A stretch of DNA of 9,216 bases from CAIYRG01 sp035632215. Lineage in GTDB: Bacteria; Pseudomonadota; Alphaproteobacteria; Micropepsales; Micropepsaceae. Every line of letters begins with the position of its first letter. The stretch's first letter is position 1. Positions 5,391 through 9,216 of the stretch are shown here, piece by piece. The DNA is taken from NCBI GenBank assembly GCA_035632215.1, contig DASQHF010000168.1:1-9216 (forward strand), written 5' to 3'. A program made the translations under genes and the position numbers. A model generated the notes under the pieces. The model was given only the letters and a program-made list of their open reading frames with translations. It did no database searches and was not told where the DNA came from.

Positions 5391-6968
5391 ATGACCGAGC
5401 GCACGATCCGCCGCGCCCTCCTCTCCGTTTCGGACAAGACGGGTCTCATCGCGTTCGCGCAGACGCTGTCGGGCTACGGCGCCGAACTCCTGTCGACGGG
5501 CGGCACCGCCAAGGCGCTCCGCGATGCCGGGCTCGCCGTCACGGATGTTTCCGAAGTGACGGGATTCCCCGAGATCATGGACGGGCGCGTCAAGACGCTG
5601 CATCCCAAGATCCATGGCGGCCTCTTGGCCCAGCGCGACAAGCATGGCGACGCGATGCGCGCGCATGGGATCGAGGGAATCGATCTCCTCGTCTGCAATC
5701 TCTATCCGTTCGAGGCAACGGTGGCGAAGGGCGCCGGCTTCGAGGAGACGATCGAGAACATCGACATCGGCGGACCGGCCTTGATCCGCGCCGCCGCCAA
5801 GAACCACGACTGGGTGACGGTCGTGGTCGATCCGGAGGACTACGCGCTCGTTACCGCCGCGCTTCAGGAAAGCGGCGGAAAACTCGGCGCGAACTTAAGG
5901 CACGAGCTGGCCGAGATCGCGTTCGCGCGCACTGCGGCCTATGACGCAGCCGTGTCGAGCTGGTTCGCGGCGCAGAATTCGACCGACACGCCGCGCCGGC
6001 GCAGCTTTGCGGGAAAGCTGCGCCAGGGCCTGCGCTACGGCGAGAATCCGCATCAGAGGGCAGCGTTCTACGCCACCGGCGAGAATCGTTTCGGCGTCTC
6101 GACGGCAACCCAGCTTCAGGGCAAAGAGCTCTCCTACAACAACATCGCCGACACGGATGCCGCCTATGAGCTGGTGGCGGAGTTCGATCCGAAAACTCCC
6201 GTGTGCGCGATCATCAAGCACGCCAACCCGTGCGGGGTCGCGCGCGGCGCATCACTGGCCGAGGCTTACAGGAACGCGCTCGCCTGCGATCCCGTGAGCG
6301 CCTTCGGCGGCGTCCTCGCCTTCAACCGTCCGCTCGATGCTGGGGCGGCCGAGGAAATCGCAAAGCTCTTCACCGAGGTCATCATCGCACCCGACGCCGA
6401 TACGGAGGCGCGGAAGATCATGTCGGCGAAGAAGAACCTCCGGCTGCTCATCGCCGGCGGCCTCCCCGATCCGCGCGCGACGGGATTGAGCTTCCGTTCG
6501 ATCGCGGGAGGGTTCCTCGTCCAGACCCGCGACAATGCCGAGACCGGACGGAACGACCTCAAGCTTGTCACCAAGCGCAAGCCGACGAGCGCCGAAATCG
6601 CCGACATGCTGTTCGCATTCACGGTCGCGAAGCACGTCAAGTCGAACGCGATTGTTTACGCCAAGGACGGCGTCACGGCCGGTATCGGCGCAGGTCAGAT
6701 GAGCCGCGTGGATTCGGCGCGCATCGCGGCCGCGAAAGCACGCGAGGCAGCGGCGGCCGCGGGTTGGCCCGAGCCGCGGACCAAAGGCTCGGCGGCCGCA
6801 TCGGAAGCGTTCTTTCCCTTCCCCGACGGCCTCATTGCGGTTGCCGAAGCGGGGGCCACCGCGATCATCCAGCCCGGCGGATCGGTGAATGACGACGAGG
6901 TGATCAAGTGCGCCGACGAGCTCCATCTCGCGATGGTGTTCACCGGCGTCCGGCACTTCCGGCACTGA
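5391..6968 (+). CDS. purH: Bifunctional AICAR formyltransferase / IMP cyclohydrolase
   Basis: PurH carries out the last two steps of de novo IMP synthesis: formylation of AICAR with 10-formyltetrahydrofolate, then ring closure. The N-terminal cyclohydrolase domain (about 1-190) shows ALLSVSDKTGL at 9-19, STGGTAKAL at 35-43, and DGRVKTLHPKIHGGLL at 64-79. The formyltransferase domain shows LRYGENPHQ (214-222), NNIADTDAAYE (250-260), IIKHANPCGVA (274-284, with the catalytic pair Lys276-His277), SAFGGVLAFNRP (303-314) and FPDGLIAVAEAGATAIIQPG (477-496). The length of 525 residues matches the family (E. coli 529). I chose ATG 5391 because it begins the conserved MTERTIRRALLSVSDKTG stretch. An in-frame TTG at 5361 would add 10 residues that overlap the upstream gene. 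The gene converges with the porin gene across a 14-nt gap without an obvious terminator. Confidence 0.97.
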   Translation: MTERTIRRALLSVSDKTGLIAFAQTLSGYGAELLSTGGTAKALRDAGLAVTDVSEVTGFPEIMDGRVKTLHPKIHGGLLAQRDKHGDAMRAHGIEGIDLLVCNLYPFEATVAKGAGFEETIENIDIGGPALIRAAAKNHDWVTVVVDPEDYALVTAALQESGGKLGANLRHELAEIAFARTAAYDAAVSSWFAAQNSTDTPRRRSFAGKLRQGLRYGENPHQRAAFYATGENRFGVSTATQLQGKELSYNNIADTDAAYELVAEFDPKTPVCAIIKHANPCGVARGASLAEAYRNALACDPVSAFGGVLAFNRPLDAGAAEEIAKLFTEVIIAPDADTEARKIMSAKKNLRLLIAGGLPDPRATGLSFRSIAGGFLVQTRDNAETGRNDLKLVTKRKPTSAEIADMLFAFTVAKHVKSNAIVYAKDGVTAGIGAGQMSRVDSARIAAAKAREAAAAAGWPEPRTKGSAAASEAFFPFPDGLIAVAEAGATAIIQPGGSVNDDEVIKCADELHLAMVFTGVRHFRH

Positions 6969-6982
6969 TCGGCGGCCGTCCC

Positions 6983-7744
6983 TCAGAAGTGGTAATTCGC
7001 GCCGACGCGGAAGATGTGCGCCTCCAAGCCTACGCGATGGGTAAAGACGTTCTGCGGATACGCGACTGCCGGCACGTAAGCGATCAGGTTGGTGCTTGTG
7101 GTCGATACGTGGCCGAAATCCGCGAACAGATATTCGCCTTTCACCGTCCACTGGTCCGCTATCGGAGCCTCGAGACCGCCGCCCGCCGTCCATCCGAGCC
7201 TCGTCTTGTCCATGTTCGCGGTTTCGAGAGCGGGACCGAACGTATCCGTGAACTTCTCCTTGTAACCGAGCTTCGTGATCGCGAGCCCGGCCGTTCCGTA
7301 GAACAGAAGATCGCCGGACAGCCAACCCAAGCGCGGCCGCGCCGTGACGAGCCAATCGGTCTTCCGCGACTGGCTGATCGTGAAGGTCGAGGGCGAGCAG
7401 CAGGGATACGTGGTCGTCGACTTCTTGCTGTCCCTCAAGTCCAGGCCGTCAATATCGAGCTCGGCACCGTAAACGAGATTGCCGGATTGGGCATTGAAGC
7501 CCCCTTGCGCTCCGCCGGTGAAACCGCCGTTGTTCAAATTCTGTGCGCCGGTGGTGGCGATCGCCGGCACGCTTGTCGCGGTAAAGTAGCCGCCTCCGCT
7601 GTACACGGTCGACGTCTTGGCGCCGCTCTGGCCCTCCGCGTACCCGGCATTAATGCCGGCATAGAATCCGTCCCAGTCCGCTGCATGCGCCGGCGCACCG
7701 GCTCCCAAAAGCAAGACAGCACTGCCAACCAAGAACTTGTTCAT
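6983..7744 (-). CDS. Outer-membrane beta-barrel protein (Omp25/Omp31 type)
   Basis: This 253-residue protein has a signal peptide (1-21, cleavage after APAHA) and a mature start ADWDGFYAGINAGYA that is typical of the alphaproteobacterial Omp25/Omp31 group. Repeated aromatic/glycine strands follow: GFTGGAQGGFNAQ (75-87) with VYGAELDI (91-98), RPRLGWLSGDLLFYGTAGLA (136-155), LGWTAGGGLEAPI (183-195) with WTVKGEYLFADFG (199-211), and RVGLEAHIFRVGANYHF (237-253). The last residue is Phe, as expected for recognition by the BAM assembly machinery. It is likely an eight-stranded barrel; pore activity is not shown. Adjacent cysteines at 115-116 in a probable surface loop are unusual. A GAGGG site (7749-7753) 4 nt before the ATG overlaps the cupin stop codon, so the gene is probably translated from the cupin transcript. 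Confidence 0.92.
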   Translation of the reverse strand: MNKFLVGSAVLLLGAGAPAHAADWDGFYAGINAGYAEGQSGAKTSTVYSGGGYFTATSVPAIATTGAQNLNNGGFTGGAQGGFNAQSGNLVYGAELDIDGLDLRDSKKSTTTYPCCSPSTFTISQSRKTDWLVTARPRLGWLSGDLLFYGTAGLAITKLGYKEKFTDTFGPALETANMDKTRLGWTAGGGLEAPIADQWTVKGEYLFADFGHVSTTSTNLIAYVPAVAYPQNVFTHRVGLEAHIFRVGANYHF

Positions 7745-7751
7745 GACGCCC

Positions 7752-8153
7752 TCAGTCCGACACGTCTTCGGAAGCGGGCTTGCCCTTGTCGAAGATCCGC
7801 ATCTCGATATAGCGCGCCGGCCTGCCCGACAGGTTCTGCTGGCGGTGCACGGTGCCGCGCGGAACGTAATTCCAGTCCCCTGCTTTCAGGATCTGCGGCG
7901 GCTTACCCTTGATGGTGAAAGTGACTTCGCCTTCCTGCACGGCCGTCCATTGATCGCCCGGATGGCGATGGAAGTTGTTGCCTGCGCCGGGCGGCATGGT
8001 CACGGTTTGCAGGCCAACTTCGCGCGTCGGATCCTTCTCGAGCGGCATCAGGAAATAGCGATGGTTTTGGAATGGCGGCGCTGCGGTCTGTGACCACGCC
8101 GCAGCAGCGATAGCCGTCGAAATAAGAACTGCCGGAACGAACAGCTTATTCAT
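7752..8153 (-). CDS. Periplasmic single-domain cupin protein
   Basis: This 133-residue protein has an N-terminal export signal (about 1-21, hydrophobic VLISTAIAAAAW) followed by one cupin barrel. Motif 1 is NNFHRHPGDQWTAVQEGEV (59-77), giving His62 and His64 as metal ligands; the usual glutamate is replaced by Gln68. Motif 2 matches G(X)5PXG(X)2H(X)3N exactly: Gly92, Pro98, Gly100, His103, Asn107. The reaction cannot be deduced. Candidates are a metal-dependent dioxygenase or isomerase-like enzyme, or a small-molecule binder. I chose ATG 8153 because it has the best ribosome binding site in the window and begins the signal peptide; an in-frame upstream ATG at 8258 overlaps the next gene and adds no conserved sequence. 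The barrel gene follows 7 nt downstream. Confidence 0.88.
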   Translation of the reverse strand: MNKLFVPAVLISTAIAAAAWSQTAAPPFQNHRYFLMPLEKDPTREVGLQTVTMPPGAGNNFHRHPGDQWTAVQEGEVTFTIKGKPPQILKAGDWNYVPRGTVHRQQNLSGRPARYIEMRIFDKGKPASEDVSD

Positions 8154-8157
8154 GTGC

Positions 8158-8164
8158 TCCTCCC
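8158..8164 (-). promoter_or_regulatory. Shine-Dalgarno site fixing the cupin start
   Basis: On the minus strand GGGAGGA lies 4 nt before the ATG at 8153. It is a near-perfect match to the 16S rRNA 3' end and decides the start in favour of 8153. Confidence 0.85.
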
Positions 8165-8254
8165 GCGAGCTGTTATTGGAAAATATCGCGTTTGCCGAAG
8201 TCCCGGAAGAGCGGATCATCGCGGCCGGCGGCTTCGCCGTGACGTGACGAAGGC

Positions 8255-8653
8255 TCACCGGTTAGCAGGCGGCTGCGACTGCTGGAACAGCTTCTGGCCG
8301 CGCTCCACCAGGTGATTGCCGATTTCCGAAAACGCGGCGCCTCTTGCTTGCATGGTGCTGCCACATCTCGCGGCTTCCGAACGCACGTCTTCCGGCGTCA
8401 TTTTGTCGATCTCGGCAATCATTCGGCTTTCGAGATCGAGATTGGGCGCACCGCCGTCGAGGCGGCCAAGATAGTAAAGGGATGCAAGAAATCCCGCCGT
8501 CTTGACCGTTTCATCGTTCGAATTGCCGCTACTCAAGGAAGCGATCAAGCAACGAATATCGGCCGTGATATTGGCGGCGGCGGCACTTTGCGCATGAGCG
8601 GCAAGCGGCGAAGCCAAGAACAAAAACAAGGCAATGAAACCATGTCGAACCAT
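8255..8653 (-). CDS. Secreted two-cysteine protein of unknown function
   Basis: I do not recognise a named family. The 132-residue product has a signal peptide (1-21, hydrophobic core GFIALFLFLASPLAA, cleavage after AHA). The mature domain of about 110 residues has two cysteines, Cys35 in DIRCLIASL and Cys97 in AARCGSTM, that could form a disulphide in the periplasm. Between them lie FLASLYYLGRLDGG (55-68) and LDLESRMIAEIDKM (72-85), which look helical. ATG 8653 is chosen because it starts the signal peptide and has AGGAG (8662-8666) 8 nt upstream; the in-frame ATG at 8743 would put 30 charged residues before the signal. The gene ends 101 nt before the cupin and may or may not share its transcript. 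Confidence 0.8.
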   Translation of the reverse strand: MVRHGFIALFLFLASPLAAHAQSAAAANITADIRCLIASLSSGNSNDETVKTAGFLASLYYLGRLDGGAPNLDLESRMIAEIDKMTPEDVRSEAARCGSTMQARGAAFSEIGNHLVERGQKLFQQSQPPANR

Positions 8654-8794
8654 CGATCCTACTCCTACTCGCGCCCTCGCGGCCGGCTTGTCCCGATGAG
8701 ATACCACGCATGTGCGGTGCCCGGGTAGAAACATCGCGTGCAAGCTCCCGACGGCGTAAACTGCTCCCGCATCTCGCGCCTTGGGAGAACTTAG
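8654..8794. other. Divergent intergenic region between two secreted-protein genes
   Basis: This 141-bp gap should hold promoters for both flanking genes. I can see the two ribosome binding sites (AGGAG at 8662-8666 on minus, GGGAG at 8783-8787 on plus), but no promoter pair close enough to consensus to call. Confidence 0.5.
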
Positions 8795-9216
8795 ATGCTC
8801 ATGCGCACAATCACGTTGGCCGGCTTGCTGCTAGCCTCGGCCGGCGCTTATGCCGCCGACAACCCGTTCTACGGCACCTGGAAATCCGATCTTTCGAAGT
8901 CGCACATGACCAACAAGGCGCTGATCGGGCAGACGCTGATCGTGCTGATCGCGCCTTATGGAGACAATGGCTGGTCCCGGGTTCAAATCGACGTACGCGA
9001 CCCGTCGAAATCGGGCCGCGAGGAACACTATTCGGCGAAGTTCGATGGCAAGGATTATCCGACCAATGGCGGCGATCCGCGCGTTGTCGCGCTTACTCGC
9101 GTCGACGGTCGGTCGGTCGATCAGGTGATCAAGCGCGATGGAAAGATCACATCACGTTCGCGGATGGTGGTGTCGGCCGACGGCAAGACGCTGACCGTCA
9201 CGGGCAACGGCGTCAA
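8795..9216 (+). CDS. Secreted protein of unknown function, cut off at the window edge
   Basis: An open frame starts at ATG 8795, 7 nt after GGGAG (8783-8787), and is still open at the window end after 140 codons. It begins with a clear signal peptide (1-20, LAGLLLASAGAYA then ADNPF). The mature part starts FYGTWKSDLSKS (25-36), resembling small exported proteins that open with a G-T-W-K-x-(D/N)-x-x-K-S pattern. It then alternates short polar strands such as RVVALTRVDGRSVDQVIKRDG (96-116 region) and RMVVSADGKTLTVTGNG (123-139), suggesting a beta-rich, possibly lipocalin-like fold. That fold is a guess. It is transcribed away from the two-cysteine secreted protein. A second ATG two codons later (8801) is less well spaced from the ribosome binding site. 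Confidence 0.78.
   Translation, partial: MLMRTITLAGLLLASAGAYAADNPFYGTWKSDLSKSHMTNKALIGQTLIVLIAPYGDNGWSRVQIDVRDPSKSGREEHYSAKFDGKDYPTNGGDPRVVALTRVDGRSVDQVIKRDGKITSRSRMVVSADGKTLTVTGNGV

Noticed and set aside
6252..7912. Open frames of 367 aa (minus, 6252-7355) and 334 aa (plus, 6908-7912)
   Set aside because: They are shadows of purH and of the barrel gene. The real frames carry clear family motifs and a signal peptide, while these do not.
8226..8242. Small GC hairpin (CGGC-GAA-GCCG on the minus strand) after the two-cysteine protein gene as a terminator
   Set aside because: The stem is only about 4-5 bp and no T-run follows it.

Overview
The window is a stretch of GC-rich chromosome that most resembles an alphaproteobacterium, probably of the order Hyphomicrobiales (Rhizobiales). 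The grounds are the intergenic palindromes of the ACCTCCCC-5 nt-GGGGAGGT type at 4804-5161, an Omp25/Omp31-type barrel porin, and the overall gene style. The genus cannot be named from the sequence.

Layout. A tRNA-Leu(CAA) gene with its own promoter lies on the minus strand at the left edge (37-177). A tightly packed plus-strand run follows: a membrane-anchored Clp-fold serine protease of the SDH type (252-1070), then bioF, bioD and bioA (1075-4174), then a ferritin-like protein with a complete set of di-iron ligands (4146-4802). Junctions in this run are a 4-nt gap, two 4-base start/stop overlaps and a 29-base overlap, so it reads as one operon. It would turn pimeloyl thioester into dethiobiotin. 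bioB, the pimeloyl-making genes and the biotin regulator are not in the window. A REP-like palindrome sits across the bioD/bioA junction and makes the bioA start ambiguous.

From 4803 to 5172 there is no credible gene. The space holds two long inverted copies and one shorter copy of a palindromic repeat. Next come a two-helix DUF2905 membrane protein (5173-5379) and purH (5391-6968), the bifunctional enzyme of the last two steps to IMP.

The right part is a set of exported proteins. On the minus strand are a two-cysteine secreted protein (8255-8653), a periplasmic cupin (7752-8153) and an outer-membrane barrel (6983-7744); the last two are 7 nt apart and probably co-transcribed. A divergent secreted protein begins at 8795 and runs off the right edge.

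The best candidate for undescribed biology is the di-iron, ferritin-like protein translationally coupled to bioA. The second is the palindrome that embeds an alternative bioA start and its ribosome binding site in a hairpin.
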